From Ypsolopha sequella (lineage: Eukaryota; Arthropoda; Insecta; Lepidoptera; Ypsolophidae), in contig OW203984.1 of assembly GCA_934047225.1 (NCBI GenBank), forward strand, positions 5,279,201 to 5,343,200: a DNA stretch of 64,000 nucleotides, given 5' to 3'. Position numbers and translations under genes: made by a program. Positions within the stretch are counted from its first letter, which is position 1. Each line of letters begins with the position of its first letter. Below the pieces are notes generated by a model that made no database searches, was not told the origin of the DNA, and was given only the letters and a program-made list of their open reading frames with translations. This document shows positions 1 through 12,960 of this stretch, piece after piece.

Positions 1-734
1 GGGGACTATAAATCGAATAATTAAATATCACAAAAATACAATAATGTCACATAAAGAAAAGCGACACTTCTAGATTTACCAGAAAATAGTTTCGCCATAC
101 TTCGGGTTTTTATCTAAAACGTGGCTATTCCGCGAAAAAGCAGTTTTCGCCATCATACGAGGAGGTTGATATGGAAATAATAAGTCTCCGTTTAATAAAT
201 CTTACTTGAACCGAACCACAAGACTCTAAACCACAAAGTTGGTTATGCGGGTAAAGAGGCTTGTCTAATTGTAAATGCATATAAGGTAACAGAGATACCT
301 ACTTCTAGCTATTAAACCAGTAACAATTCCCAGTAAGTCCAATTGGCCCCACGCAGCACAATTTTGATCCCGTTCAGACCATTATAACTGGCGTGAAGCC
401 AACACTCCTAGGTATATAACGCTAGATCTGGCGCAGGACCAATTGATCTAGGACTTATTCTGGGAACTTCGATAGATAATATAGATATCAAGGGCCGATC
501 CAGGATTTGATTTTGGAGGGCCATTCTGACAATATTTATCACAAAGGAAAAAAACATCATTTTTAGGCGCCTTATGCTCTAGAGTACTTTTGGAAAACCT
601 ACTTACATATTATACATTTATGATGTGTAAAGTAAAGTGCATCCGATGTGAATCGAAAATTCGAGCCAAATGTATGGAATTCCTAGTAGTTTTGGGGGGA
701 GCATGGTGATAGAGGCCGTGGTTAAACGTATTCT
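1..734. other. Unannotated AT-rich stretch
   Basis: No gene, recognisable domain or clear repeat structure was seen on either strand. Confidence 0.5.
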
Positions 735-875
735 GTGAAAATTTCAACTGGATACTTATAATGGCTAAGCTGTAGACCCCTGTGAAAGGCGGACGGACAA
801 ACCAACGAACAGACAGACAGACAGACAGCGGAGGCTTAGTAATAGGGTTCCGTTTGGTACCTAGAAGGGTAATGA
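735..875 (-). repeat. Interspersed repeat G (GACA microsatellite type)
   Basis: On the minus strand this reads GGAACCC..., then a GTCT run (GACA on the plus strand near 808-830), then TTGAAATTTTCACAG. The same arrangement occurs at about 25.35 kb (plus) and partly at 17.64, 29.78, 38.94, 39.26 and 53.27 kb. The combination of GGTTCCGT, a CTGTCCGTCTGTC run and a TTGAAATTTTCACAG block is a recurrent lepidopteran repeat. Its class is not established here. Confidence 0.6.
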
Positions 876-3180
876 CTTAGATCGCGGTTGATCTGTTTAA
901 ATATTATAACGTATAATTTAAGACCACTATTGGACCAAAAATTATAGAAAAAATACTTTTAAATTCCTTTTCAAAGATCGAACATTATGGCAAATTTTAA
1001 ATTCATACCTTACCTCGTTTTAGAGAAAAAAACTCTATAAAATACTGTTTTTAATATCTTTTTGTTATAATTATCTTTTTTTCAAATTTATTGAAATTTT
1101 TTAATTAATGTATATAATTTAATGTTTTATGTTTCGAATTTAGATAAAGTTGTGGACGCTTGTAATTGATAGCAACACCAGATCAAGGCCTTATCTGTTT
1201 GTTATTTTTATGTTTGTGTTGTTATTGTTAACGTTCTTTTTTATTAAATAAATAAATAAAATACTTATTACAGAATAGGACGATCTGATCAGGACATCAC
1301 AACTGTTAGTAAAGGGGCTAAAACTACGCCAGCCTGCAAATTATTCATGGTTACCAGCAATTGACGTTATGGATGCAGCTTATATTGTCTTAGTTGATAG
1401 CGAGGTATGAGCATAAATTATGGGCTGATATAACGTGGATAGTGGCGTCCATATTTTATGGGCTATCGACATTATAACGAAGACCCCAGTTGTCAGATAC
1501 ACGACCGGAGGGTACCCGGTCTTTCCACCGGTCATGCAACTGGACAAGATAAAACTAAACAGTGACCTAATTGTAACCTAATAGTTGTTAAAAGGTTCTG
1601 AAGAAAACTTCGAGGTACTTTACAATTAAGTTTATTTAATTTTATCAAAACAAAAAAAAGTCAAATTTCACAAGTTAAGGGAAAGGTGTTAACGGAAAAA
1701 TTATCTTAGTTACAAGTTTTTGGCCAAGACCTTCATTTGACAAATATCTTGCCAAGACATTACTAAACCTTAAAGACCTTTAAAAAGTGGTGTCAGGGAC
1801 CGCCTTAACTTCAGGTAGTAATATTACATTGGAATTAGTATTGCCATGACAAAAAAAAATAAACAATTAAGTGATAACTAGATGTGTTTGTTACCGCCTT
1901 AACCAAAGGTTACATGGAAACTTGTGGAATTACATAAAAAAAACTTTAAGGGTAACAATACTTGAAAACATACAAGGAAATTAATTTCCAAAAATAAAAT
2001 CTAGCTCAGGGGAGCCGTAGATCCTACAAACAATAAATATTTGTCGTACATACACTTTAAACCAAATCGTCTGGTACACCATTCAGTTCTACCAGGTAAA
2101 AAAAATATTACGGAACATTAAATTTTACAGTTTGGGTTATTCGGTGAAACAGGAAGAAGAATTTAACCTTGGTTACTAATAGGACACATAACTAAGTGTC
2201 CTGAAAACATACCGTCCTAGGTATCTTAACTGTGTGTGGATAAAAGTAAAAATTCCAACACCTACTTGAATTTTTCCATTAAACTCCACGGAAATGACAC
2301 GCCGTCCGCTGCCCCCTTCAAGGTCAACGATCCACGTCCACGCAGACAAAAGGAACTGCTTACTGCGTACACCACGCGGCGGTCATTACTCTGCCAGCTG
2401 GTAAATCCCGAAAAACTGGTAAATCTCGAAAACAAGAAGATCTTGTAAACACGAAGATCTTGAAAACAAAAACACCCTGGAATTAGAAGAGAAAAAACAA
2501 TATTAAAACCTTTACCACACGGAACAATGAGAACAAAATTCCGGTGACTCAAAATACAAAGAAAGCAATACATACCATGCTCCGACGATAGTCAGAACTC
2601 CCTCCAACCCGACGAAAAAATTCCTTTTCAAAATCAATCCATACGCATATGTAAAATTTATCTGAAATACAAAAACAATAATATAGAACCATTCCACACA
2701 AATGAATAACCCAAATTTAAACTCAAAACAAACCTTAGAACTATCACGAAGTAGTGTTGGCAAAATCCGCCATTATTGTAAAAAAATAACTCAACACGAG
2801 CTGTCGGCATAAACTCCGGTTGGCAAATGAACGAGAAAAACTCCTCGGACTTGCAGCAAACACGCGATTATCTTTATGTCTAGAAAAGAGGGTAAACCGA
2901 AATTTACCATCAAGTTGTGATAACCGCAACTACGAAATTTGCAATGCTACACAGTATTATATTAAATTAGTCGTTGCGACTACAAGATATTTTTTTGCAT
3001 ATATACAACTTTTTATTCGATAGAAAGACGAACGAAAACAGGAAAACTAATTTCCTTGCCATATGTTAGAAGTTTGGAGTTTTAGTAAATTAAAATGTGA
3101 TAAATTATAAAGTGTAATATTAGTTCTAAGCATCGTAGTTTTAAACAGTGCCATAAAATTTAGATTTGTTATTTTGGGAA
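876..3180. other. Unannotated AT-rich stretch
   Basis: No recognised gene. Two short open frames (2236-2448 plus, 2820-3023 plus) have no recognisable domain and no supporting context. 1240-1260 holds an AATAAATAAATAAA run of the kind found at retroelement 3' ends. Confidence 0.45.
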
Positions 3181-3202
3181 ATTATTATTATTATTATTAT
3201 TA
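3181..3202. repeat. (ATT)n microsatellite
   Basis: An uninterrupted ATT trinucleotide run of about seven units. Confidence 0.9.
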
Positions 3203-3330
3203 GGTATCGTCTACATATTTCAAGAAATTCAAAATGATGGTGTTTTTAACAATCGAAACAAAAATATATATTACCTTATTTATTTATACAACATGCAATT
3301 TTTTATGCGGGTATTTATGTTATAAGTTAT

Positions 3331-3366
3331 AACTATACGTAATATTTATATATATTACGTATAGTT
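3331..3366. repeat. Short perfect-looking palindrome
   Basis: AACTATACGTAATAT is followed after a short AT spacer by its reverse complement, so the DNA could form a 36-bp cruciform. Origin unknown. Confidence 0.75.
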
Positions 3367-5604
3367 ACTGTATGTTATTGTGACTTTGCATGATATAGCC
3401 AAATTCATAATGGATACTCGGCAAATGTGATGGACCAAGGTTCAATTACTCCTTCTGTAAAACACGCAAAATAAAATTCATGCTTCATAAACTAGTTGCT
3501 CGGCGTGGTTCTTAAACAAGTATCGTATTTTGCGAAAAGAACAATCAAGCTTAGTCGTGACCACTCACTGAGTATCCAGTACGAATTTGCCTATATCGTG
3601 CAAAGTCACCTTAAAGATCACAATCACTCTTGGACATTTTATCTAACTTTACACTTAATAATATTTAAATAATATGTATAAATATTTTTGTATAACCAGA
3701 TAGGATTGTTAATTAATTTGCGTCTTCTTAGGACCGACCATATTAAGAGGATGGCATACCCTAGCAACTTTTTATTACCCGTCCAGCACAATAAGTCTAA
3801 TGGCAAAGACTTTATTCGCTTTTCATAGAGGCGATTATATGTTGCCTCTTTGGCCTCTTTTTCTTGGACGCGTAATACTAGTGATTACGCAGCGAAACAA
3901 CAAATTGGTGTGTTTTTAGCTAATACCGAAATATTTTGCAGGGAAGAAAATATTGAATTTAGGTGATATACCTTCATATTTCTATAACCGATTTTATGAA
4001 AAAAAAAATTTGGTTGATCCCTTAACCGCGTTCTTGAAGCGAACGTTTGAAAACAAAAAAAAAAAAGGGTGCAAAACATTTTTTTTTGACAAAAGTATAA
4101 ATCTTAATACATTGTTTATACGTAAGATCCGTAGAGAAAAGATTAATAAACCAAATATATTTTTTTCAATACAAGGAGAGTCCGAATTTCTTCAAACGAA
4201 TCCTAGATAACCTGGAGTTGGTCATGCTCTGAGCTCAGGTCTTAATATGTACCTATCAAACATCACATAGACTCCAAACCCACACAAAAAAAAACTAGTG
4301 GACTAACCAAAACAAGGCATGATCCTTGTTATCGAGTCGTCGGTCGCAATGGGAGACATGGTCATCTTTCAGCTCTCCAGTCGCAGGAATGTAATCAAGA
4401 CATTCGTCACCAGGTCCTCATAGCGGGAATGCTTCATGACTTAGAATATAGCGGATTGCGAAAAGAGTTTTTTTGTATATAAATCACAACTGGCCTCTTC
4501 CTTTTTGTCGATGTTCCGTGAAACCTTACAATATTGCACGCACTTTTTAGTTTTTTTTAATTGTGTAATGAGTTTTCGTTAAATTAAACAGTTGGATAGA
4601 TTTATATAGGTTTACAATTCGATAAAAGCGTTTCAAGGAATAGCTGGTTTCTGTAAACAGATTTTAAAATAAGCTTTATTCTTTTGGAACTCGCCTTGAA
4701 ACAGTGGCATGTAAACACCATTCAGATGCAAAACTGACTTTAGAGACGTTTTTGAATTGCATTAAACTTTCTATATGAATATTACAAAACTTCGAAAAAA
4801 ATATATAAGATTTATGTACCCATGTCCCGTAATTGTGATGTTTTAAAACCTTTAAAGCTCTAACCTACAACGAGTAAATAAATACCTTTCAAATGCTTTA
4901 AAATGGTTTAAAAATCTGATAAAATGTCTAAACTTTTAAAATTCAAAAAAGTTAAGGTTAAAACTTGAACACAGACACAAGCAATACAAAAATCTTACAT
5001 AATGACGTTTGAAACTTTGAAACATCAAATGTAACATGTGTAAAAAGTATTATTTTCTCTATTTTGCGCTATCTGGTGACGCAGCGATCGTCGTAACAGC
5101 TACTTGACAATGCACTCTGATATGAACGTTATTTCTATTTGTTTCTGTTGATATTTGTACCGACACATTTCGAGCTGCTAATCTAGTATACTGAAGCCCC
5201 TTAATAAACGTGAGTGCAAAACCGGACTTTAATAATTATTTGTGAAATCTTAGTTGAAAATACTCAACATCAGAAATGTAAAGTTGCCTGCTACCGTTCG
5301 TTTACCCCAATTTTCTTTTCTCCAAGTTGAAATTAATACTACTAAATTACATATTTATTAATTTCCTGTAATTTTCCTACGATTTGGTAATGTAAATTTA
5401 TAATAATAATTGTTATAATTTTTGTATGTTTATTTATTATTTATATATGTATGTGTATGTTTTATAGGTATGTGTTCACTTATTTCAGTATGTTCATATA
5501 TTTTTATATGTAAGTTTATGTCTTAGATATTTAGGTTTATATTTTAATCTTGATCTCCCTATTATTTTATGATTAGTATTTGCACCTCCACATGTTATGT
5601 TGTT
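3367..5604. other. Unannotated AT-rich stretch
   Basis: No gene recognised. The frame at 3953-4210 is Lys/Phe-rich and AT-driven, and I do not support it as coding. Around 4205-4440 the base composition is more balanced, but I recognise nothing in it. Confidence 0.4.
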
Positions 5605-5757
5605 CATCTTTCTGTTAGCTACCAAGGGTTGCCTGAAAGATATTGCTATTAGCAATAAGTGCCGCCCTCGTACACTATGTTTATTTGTTTTTTTTTTGTT
5701 TTTAAGTTATTTGTGTAAATGTGCAAAAAGTGTTATAAATAAATAAAAAGTAAATTT
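5605..5757 (+). repeat. LINE-like 3' tail remnant
   Basis: A GGTTGCCTGAAAGAT...AATAAGTGCCGCC block is followed by TTTATTTG-rich sequence and AAATAAATAAAAA. This resembles the 3' untranslated end shared by several lepidopteran non-LTR retrotransposons. No coding part is attached. Inference from pattern only. Confidence 0.4.
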
Positions 5758-6402
5758 AGTATAAAACTGAAAAAACATGCATGCATCGAGCAAAGTATAA
5801 GGTATCGCGTTTTGAACCGCAAAAATATCTGCAAAAAGAATGTATTTAAGATATACATTTTTTTCAGACACAAAATATCACAAATTCATGGTTTAAAATG
5901 AATCAGAAAAGAGTCAAAATTGGAATAAGCCCCCCTTAACAATCGACTGTTGATTTCACTCAAAACTGCTCAGTCGCCAAAGCGGAAACGGAAACATGTT
6001 ACGTCCGTGGCAGCCTTCATGGAAAACGTCTCGTGAAGGGAAAGCGGTGTACCAAGAGAGACTGATCACATTTAACGTTTGACGAATGAGCCTGTTTCGT
6101 CACGGCCCGATCCATCGCCGTTCCGATCTGTTCTCATTCTGAAGAATGAGGGATGTTAAACCATTGTAACGGCTCAAAAAGCCAAGATAAATTGAGTTTT
6201 TTGTGCTCGCACATTTTATTGCTCGAATAACATGACTGCCCGTTGATCCAACCACTGGCTTGTTCACGGATGGCGATTTAGAAGGAATTAGTTTTTTGAT
6301 AACTTTGCTGGAATTCGTATTTTTTGGATTCTTTCTTCGAACCTCTATCTTTCCGTTCATCTATGGCGTAACTCAATAATGGCCGAGTAGTTTAAGCTGG
6401 CG
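5758..6402. other. Unannotated stretch with an unrecognised minus-strand frame
   Basis: An 86-codon frame (6360-6100, minus) is Lys/Ser/Asn-rich (starting MNGKIEVRRKNPKN). I recognise no domain in it. It ends just before the MITE at 6407. It could be a fragment of a transposase or of a host exon; neither is supported. Confidence 0.3.
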
Positions 6403-6406
6403 TATA

Positions 6407-6659
6407 CAGGGTGTTGAGATGAAGTTGCAGAAGTTGGAAACTGGCGATAGTACTCGTCTATACGAACAACTTTTACTATGGAGCCAACCATCGAATCGAA
6501 AAAAAAATCAGCTGTTCCATAGAAAAATTACATAGCTACCTGACCAAAATGTATGAGACAATAGGTTTTTTTCTCGATTGAGAAATCATTTTCACGGAAG
6601 GTTGGTCGTATGGACCAGTACTATCGCCAGTTTTTGGTTAACTTCATTTTAAAATCCTG
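6407..6659. mobile_element. TA-flanked MITE (253 bp)
   Basis: The ends are inverted: CAGGGTGTTGAGATGAAGTTG on the left and the complement of AACTTCAT...ATCCTG on the right. A second inverted block, GGCGATAGTAC / GTACTATCGCC, lies just inside. TA dinucleotides flank both ends (6405-6406, 6660-6661), as expected for Tc1/mariner-type insertion. It has no coding capacity. Confidence 0.75.
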
Positions 6660-6837
6660 TATAATTATTATGTACCTTCGTATAGGCTGAGCTTTTGGGA
6701 AAAATACATATAATATTTATGACGTACAGGTGACAAGCAATCTAAATTTACGAAACACGGAACGAAAGTTTTACTATAATTGAGTCGGTATCTTATTAGT
6801 TTTTCGACTTTTCTTTGGGTAACTCTTATTAACTTCT

Positions 6838-7065
6838 CCATCTATCCATCAGCCTGTATTCGTCCACTGCTGGACATAGGCCTCCCCAATATTACGCCAC
6901 TCTTCGCGGTCCTCAGTCATCCTCATCCAGCCGCCACCCGCAACGTCCTTCAGATCGTCAGTCCAGCGGGCACGAGGGCGGCCTACGCTGCGCTTTGCTG
7001 TACATGGCCAGTCCACTGCCACTTCAACTTACTGATTCGGCAGGCTATGTCGGTCACCTTCGATC
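6838..7065 (-). mobile_element. RTE-like LINE, 3' fragment (minus strand)
   Basis: Read on the minus strand, this encodes a decayed reverse-transcriptase C-terminus (ISKLKWQWTGHV, then a WMR.T-like and EWR-like stretch ending in a YVQQW-like motif), and it ends CCAGCAGTGGACGAA...GGCTGATGGATAGATGG. These are the C-terminal residues and short-repeat tail of lepidopteran RTE-type LINEs. Several stops and frameshifts make it a dead 5'-truncated copy. The plus-strand open frame over the same bases is a shadow. Confidence 0.7.
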
Positions 7066-9181
7066 TCTGACGGATATATTCGTTTCGGATTTTATCCATC
7101 AGAGATATTAACTTCTATTAGACTCGAATTTTGATGCGCCAAGAAATGCCACGAAAATTTACAAGACCTTGCCTAGACGAAATTTACAAGACCTCAATAA
7201 CCAGCAACAGAAAACTGTTATTGAAACATCACATTTTTAATTACTTGAAGAAGCGAGAAGATAAAGAATGCGTGAGCACGTCACGCCGTAATCCTCACCT
7301 GATTTCTGCAGAACGAACGCTTACGTTTTTCAGATTGAACTTTGTGTCACAAAATAGTCAAGAAATAGCTGTCCCAAACGATACCAATTTCGACTTGGTT
7401 TACTCTATAGAAGTATGTGAAAACCCCATCTAAACTTCTACATACATGTTGTTTTTGTACAGTCGCGTACGCAATTGCAAATTAATATGATAATAACGAA
7501 TATAATAAATAGGCTCACGCTACAATCCTCACCGAAGTATTTTTACAACACTGGAATCCTTGAAGCACTATTTCGAGGTTCGGTAAGGCATCACGACTAT
7601 TTCATGACTATATTTTGGAATTGAAACCAAGTCAGTATTTCGCGCCGTTTGCACGCATGTGCGGTAAGAATTCTGTGAGGACCTTCACCCCATAATCCTC
7701 ACTCACCTATAGCTATAACTTTTGAATTATAATGATACTATTTTTTACCTTGGTGACTATTTCACGAGTTTTTTTTTGCATTGTTCATGAAGTTTTCAGA
7801 AGAGGATTCTGTGGTGAAGGACACAAAATAGGTACGTTGTGAGAACTTAGGTATCACATATGGGCTAACAGAGCGTCAAGTACTAAGAATGTTGTGCAAG
7901 GTTGTATTTTTTAACGAGTAAAGAACTTGCTTTGTCAGCTAAGTTTGTGTATCTAGTCCGCCAGCACCGTTTGCTCTAGTACATGTAAATTTATGCATGA
8001 GAAGAAAGAGTATGTGTATGAAACAAAAACAGCGAAAGATGCAACATTGTTAGTTTGCTAACAAGTAGTGTATTAAAGTTGTAAAACTCGGGGGCTTTGA
8101 TTTTTAGAGTCTTACCTACCTGTTGACAAAAATAATAGGTCTTTAGATGTGAAATTGCAGAAATTTTCTTACAGATTAATGAGTTCGTAATTCCTGTAAT
8201 TAAATAGCTATTTCAATTATTTGTTTTTTGTTTGAAAGTTGATTGCAAGGTTTTACATCTACGTATTAAAATTTGTTTTTATTTTCAGTTTAATTATAAA
8301 AATTAAATCTTCAAAAATAGTTCGTCCTAACTGCCATCCATTTCCATGATAAGATTAGTAATATTTTTTTTCAGCTGATACGTTTCAAAAATTAAAGTAG
8401 TGTTGCTATTAGCTTAATGTTGTATCATTCATACACAAAAGAAATTAAATCATTTGGATTTGTCATTCTTAAAAAAAATTAAAAAGGTTAGTACTGAAAA
8501 TTGAGTTTCCTTCAAATTCTCTATAGAAAACGGCAATTTCATGTAATTTCTGAACAAGCATTAAGTAGTTGGAAATCTGAGCCGAATGGGTTGCTGCTGA
8601 GCGGCCGGTTGAGCAACATATTCTGAGGATGCCTCGTTTAGAGGCGAAACACGTGTCGATAAGTTTTATTGCTTTTTAGTAAAAGAATGCTTTATATTTA
8701 TACTCATACTGCTTGCATTAATTCTAAAACATACAATCAGGTACTAATTAAAAAAAAAAACGAATCGATAAACCAATCTAAAAAAGAGAACCAAAAATTG
8801 TATTATGGTATATTTCGTTTGATGTTGGAATTGTTAGGATATAGGTATTCCAGTAAAAAGCAGAGTTTAACGATCCAAATAATATACTATTTATTCATCG
8901 TTATTTTGTCAGGAGAGGTGTGTCACGTAATAACGTATAGCTCGCTGAAGGCGCAGGCAGTAAAGAGTAACTATCCAAGGGACTTTTAGTCAAGTGGTTG
9001 AAGTGTTCATAAAAACAAATATTAACAAGTAAGAAAGAGACAGAATATAGTGTTGAAATGATATTGATTTGTTTTTGTACATTCCAACAGGAATAACTAT
9101 AAAATTCCAATTTGACTTGTAATGCACATTATTAATAAATTTGTTCTATGTTCCAGTTATTGAGAAAGACGGGCAGTTTCA
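7066..9181. other. Unannotated stretch
   Basis: No gene recognised. The 100-codon frame at 7131-7433 (plus) is Lys/Arg/Asn-rich with no domain that I know. The frame at 8669-8989 is AT-driven. Around 8401-8470 the sequence loosely resembles the spacer of the inverted repeat near 61.55 kb (AACTTAATGTTGT...CATACACA). Confidence 0.4.
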
Positions 9182-9560
9182 GAGGCTATGCGAATTTTAT
9201 TTTTGTCACTGTCACTCCAAGCGAAAAATCACGCAGTGCGAGAGGGGCGGATTCAGGGCATAAGGGAAAAAAGTTGGTTTTATATTTTTATTAAAAAAAC
9301 TAAAATAGTTAGCAAAATTTCAAATATGAAATCTCTAGATATTGTTGAAACACACCTTTTAAAATATGTTTGAGTTCTGTATATGGTTCCTTTTCGTCAA
9401 ACGAGGAGAAAAAGTGTTTTTGAAGACCTCATTTCAACAATTATTTCTATCGAGGAAAATTTATCCAAACATGTTTTCCAATTTCAAAACCCTAGATTAT
9501 ATAGTCAAAATGCATATACCAGAAATTTATTAAAATTTTCCGTGTATTTCATGAAATATC
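9182..9560 (+). mobile_element. TTAA-type MITE T1, copy A (truncated)
   Basis: Begins GAGGCTATGCGAA after TTCA (a degenerate TTAA) and follows copies at 15.3 kb (reverse) and 30.7 kb closely. All share a conserved interior with short open frames (RILFLSLSLQAKN..., then RRKSVFEDLIST...). The right terminal repeat, GGCGATATGCGAA in the others, is missing here. The shared open frames are probably incidental because they do not extend beyond about 60-80 codons. Confidence 0.75.
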
Positions 9561-9650
9561 GTAAATTATGCTTACTTTGGATAGTCAATAATACTAAAAA
9601 CAATAATTATTTAAAGTGATAAACGTTACATATATATATATACCTCTATA

Positions 9651-9900
9651 CATCCTGTGTAACCATATTTGAAGAGCTTATTTAGTCAATGATAAAGAAC
9701 AACTTTTACTATGGAGTCAATCCTGAAATCTCAAAAAAAAAATTGCCCTTCCATTCATTTCGACCGAGCGGCATTGCATTTTCCTATGAAGCGAGTAATT
9801 TTTTTTTCGATATACATGATTTGTTCCATAGTAAAAGTTGTTCTAAGCTATTGACTGTATAATCTCTTCAAATATGGTTACACATTGCTGTTACACGTTG
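9651..9900. mobile_element. TA-type MITE M, copy 1
   Basis: The inverted ends carry GTGTAACC...TTTGAAGAGCTTATT and the complement GTTACACGTTG. Inside is AACAACTTTTACTATGG and its complement CCATAGTAAAAGTTGTT. A second copy at 32.2 kb has clean TA duplications; here the right flank is TC rather than TA. Confidence 0.75.
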
Positions 9901-9905
9901 TCTAT

Positions 9906-11273
9906 ACATATATATAAACTACAAATTATACAAGAGCATTTCGTTATTGCAGACCTCCAAAAAAGTTACGTTATAAAAGTTTGTAGATACTTTTATGTAA
10001 ATAATGAAAAAGGGAACCTTCTTAAATTAATGTTGGATATCGTATTCCAGAACCTGTGTCAAATAGCTCTTACAATGGGAACATTTGTCTTTGTCTCATT
10101 CTATTACTGCGGAGGAAATGATAGGAACCGCAAACAAAACGCTCAAGTTTCATTTTCTCACGGTCCCACTTTGTGTTACTACGGAAAGTTAAGGTGGGCC
10201 ATCTCGCTCAGCTGCTATATAAATGATTTAGGTGTTTGTGACGTCTTTGATCTCAATTAAACTTTGCACACATCTTTATGTATGTTTCCCTTCCACCCAC
10301 ACTGGACTCTGACCCTTCTCTCATCAAGAATTGCGAGATGGCGAGATTTTCAAAAAGCGCCCACATTATAAAATGGTTTCAGGTAAAAACTGTTTGCCAT
10401 GAAACGGTACCTGTTTATTCATAGAAAAGTGTATAAACATGAACGACATCTGTATTTCTCTATTTTTTCATTTCCAGTATAGATAAAAATTATACAACTT
10501 GCTAAATTTTGCGTAAAAACGAGACAATATTCACAACATCCTAACAGCTATTATAATGGTGTTTCATCAAATTTTGCTTTTTAGGTTATATAGAGACGTA
10601 GTTAGAAGTAGCTAGATAATACTTATGAAAAAAATATAAAGAAAATAAGCTGTTGACTTCGCATTCAGTTTTTACCTTTTGTATGAATCTTGAGAAATAT
10701 CCAGGCGTAAAAGGGCCTCTTAAGCCAATTTCATTCATAATTTTAATTTACTCCGGCTTCGTTTTCAGATAGATTTTATCGCTTTTTGTTTCAATAAAAA
10801 ATAAATAAAAAGAAGGCATAGTCTTGCTGAGTTTCTTGTCCTTCCTTAGCAATGCTAGTCGAATGGGCGGATTTAGGTACCTTTATATTGTATTCATAAT
10901 CATATCAGGCAGAAATGTCATTATAATCTTGCATCAATTATTTATTTTCTTAGTATTTTTAAATCGTTCACTGATTTTGTCAGTTTTTGTTTTTCACTGT
11001 TTTCTTACAGCTGAAAGTCAAGTTTATTATTTTACCATTAATATTTATTTTTAAACTATTTCAAATTGTCTATTAATAACTAGCACGAAGTTGTGTAACG
11101 CCAAGTTTTCCAACCGTTCAATTAGAAGATTCTCTAGAGCAGGAACTTAGCCAACCAGCGACCTATTGGGTTGGCTAGCCCGTACCCCAAGTATCTCCGT
11201 AAATTAAAGTATACCATAATATTAGATGAAATTTGATACCAGAGAACCTATGTGTCAAAATTATTATTATTAT
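9906..11273. other. Unannotated stretch
   Basis: A 128-codon frame (9874-10260, plus) begins inside MITE M and has no recognisable domain. The 10020-10260 part has more balanced composition and could be an old exon or transposon piece. The 10824-11054 frame is hydrophobic and AT-driven. Neither is supported as a gene. Confidence 0.35.
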
Positions 11274-11416
11274 TAGATATGGAGCATATAAATAATAAAA
11301 ACAAATAATACACGATATATTTCGACTCCTACTGTGGAGTCGTCATCAGTCGAATCTGTAGGAGTCGAAATATATCGTGTATTAATTGTTTTTCTTATTT
11401 ATATGCTCCATATCTA
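11274..11416. repeat. 143-bp hairpin-forming inverted repeat
   Basis: Left arm 11274-11332 and right arm 11358-11416 are near-perfect complements (AGATATGGAGCATATAAATA... / ...TATTTATATGCTCCATATCT) around a short loop containing GTGGAGTCGTCATCAGTCG. It is probably a small fold-back MITE. Confidence 0.85.
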
Positions 11417-11621
11417 TAAATAATTAAATGCCATACAAAGGTAATAATAAAAAATATATTTATTTAAAACTATATTATACGACACCGCAAAAATATTTTT
11501 ATCCACTCTCATAAAAATATTTTTATCTATCTACTCTCAATGTCTTATGTCTTATAACATCAAAAGCGATTTTATATAAGTACCTACATTATTTGTTCGA
11601 TAATATATTACGATGTTCGTT

Positions 11622-11689
<68 letters not shown>
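11622..11689. repeat. (ATC)n microsatellite
   Basis: About 22 ATC units, followed by TGGGTGTCCCATCTTC. ATG/ATC runs often mark the 3' tails of RTE-like LINEs, but no LINE coding sequence is visible beside it. Confidence 0.9.
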
Positions 11690-11784
11690 TGGGTGTCCCA
11701 TCTTCAAAATGAAGTTTGGAGGTCAGTAGGCTGAATTGCTTGCTGTCCATTGCTGTATCCTTCAAGTCTCTTTAGTCCAAAGCT

Positions 11785-12112
11785 TTGGAAAAATATTTAA
11801 ATATATTGTAAAAATATATACTTTTACGATATTTACTGACACTAGTTTCGAGAAATATTTAAAAAACCCCAAAAACATTTATGTTTTCTTATAAAAAACC
11901 ATAAGATAATGCATGTTCCCCCTTATCTCCAAAACTAGTAGACCAAAAAAAGGGGAAAAAAAACATTGTAATATGGTTTACGTAAAGATTACAGGCAAAA
12001 TAAAACGGTTGAGAAATTCACGAAAAAAAATTACTAAATTTTATTTATCATCCACAATATAGAACCCTAGGTACGCGAGTCTGACTCGCACTTGGCCAGT
12101 TTTTTTTGTGAT
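11785..12112 (+). repeat. Interspersed repeat L, copy 1 (3' part)
   Basis: Shares blocks TGTAAAAATATATACTTT, TTTCGAGAAATATTT, CCTTATCTCCAAAACT and the end GTACGCGAGTCTGACTCGCACTTGGCC with repeat L at 17.6-18.3 and 53.3-54.3 kb. The terminal GCGAGTC/GACTCGC is a small palindrome. The class is unknown. A structured 3' end could fit a Helitron-like element, but I cannot see diagnostic termini. Confidence 0.65.
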
Positions 12113-12299
12113 TAAAGCTACAATCCCTTATAAAACGAAAATCTTAGTGGTATTGGTATCGTAATAGCTATATGTAAATATTTATTTAACAATATAAAAC
12201 TTAAATAACATTAAGACTACCTATAAATTAATAGAAATATAAAAAATAAAATTATACCTAACTAAAAAATAAATTAAGAAAAACTTACCTATAAATTAA

Positions 12300-12590
12300 A
12301 CAATATAAAATATTTTTTCCAAATCACCGCCGTCGATCGGTAGGGTCCCCAAAAGGCTGGAAGCATTTCCTCGTTGGATAGCTAAGCTTAGTCGCTGTCC
12401 GAGGTATGCCCCAGCCCTCCGGTCCTTCGAATTTCCTTGAATATCTGCTTCGCGGCTGGACCCCACGGCCCTAAAGTTTCTACTCCAAAAGGCGCAAATA
12501 TATAGTCTGAACTTAAATCTACATACTTGCGCCTTTTGGAGTCCTCTGCTGAGGCTGCCGCAGCACCAGCTTTAGCGGCAGTCGCTTGGA
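12300..12590 (-). mobile_element. LINE family Q, copy 1 (C-terminal fragment)
   Basis: The minus strand encodes KRRKYVDLSSDYIFAPFGVE followed by TLGPWGPAAK, then after a frame change LSLAIQRGNASSLLGTLPID. The same motifs occur in the fragment at 57.0-57.7 kb. This is the C-terminal end of a non-LTR retrotransposon polyprotein, beyond the restriction-like endonuclease motif seen in the other copy. It is 5'-truncated and frameshifted. The 3' side is AT-rich. Confidence 0.65.
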
Positions 12591-12960
12591 TGTATAGCTA
12601 TATTGTTTCATCACTACTTTATGTTCATTCATAATGGCAGAGCCAAAAGTACAAAACCACCAAACCCCCTTCCTGACAACAAAATCGTCCCATAAAGTAA
12701 TCCAAGCTTGACATTTCTCTTCCTCAACGGGCAGCCATGCGCTCTTACCGCTACTCATTCCTTCATAGTTGCAAGAAAATGCTCCCCGTTTTTTCTCCCG
12801 TCGCAACGTTGAAAGATAAGGTAGTAACAAACTAATAATTCCAGCATTCTGAGCCCAGTTTTTCTGTTTGTAGTTTTTAGTTGGAATTAGATTTTTATTT
12901 TTATACAGTTAGATTAAGTTTAGTTAATTTTTTGTTATTATAATTTTTGAAAATCGTTAA

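Noticed and set aside
9188..9619. Two conserved small proteins (61 and 78 codons) shared by three loci
   Set aside because: The similarity follows from MITE T1 copies; frames are short, broken differently in each copy and on the opposite genomic strand in copy B.
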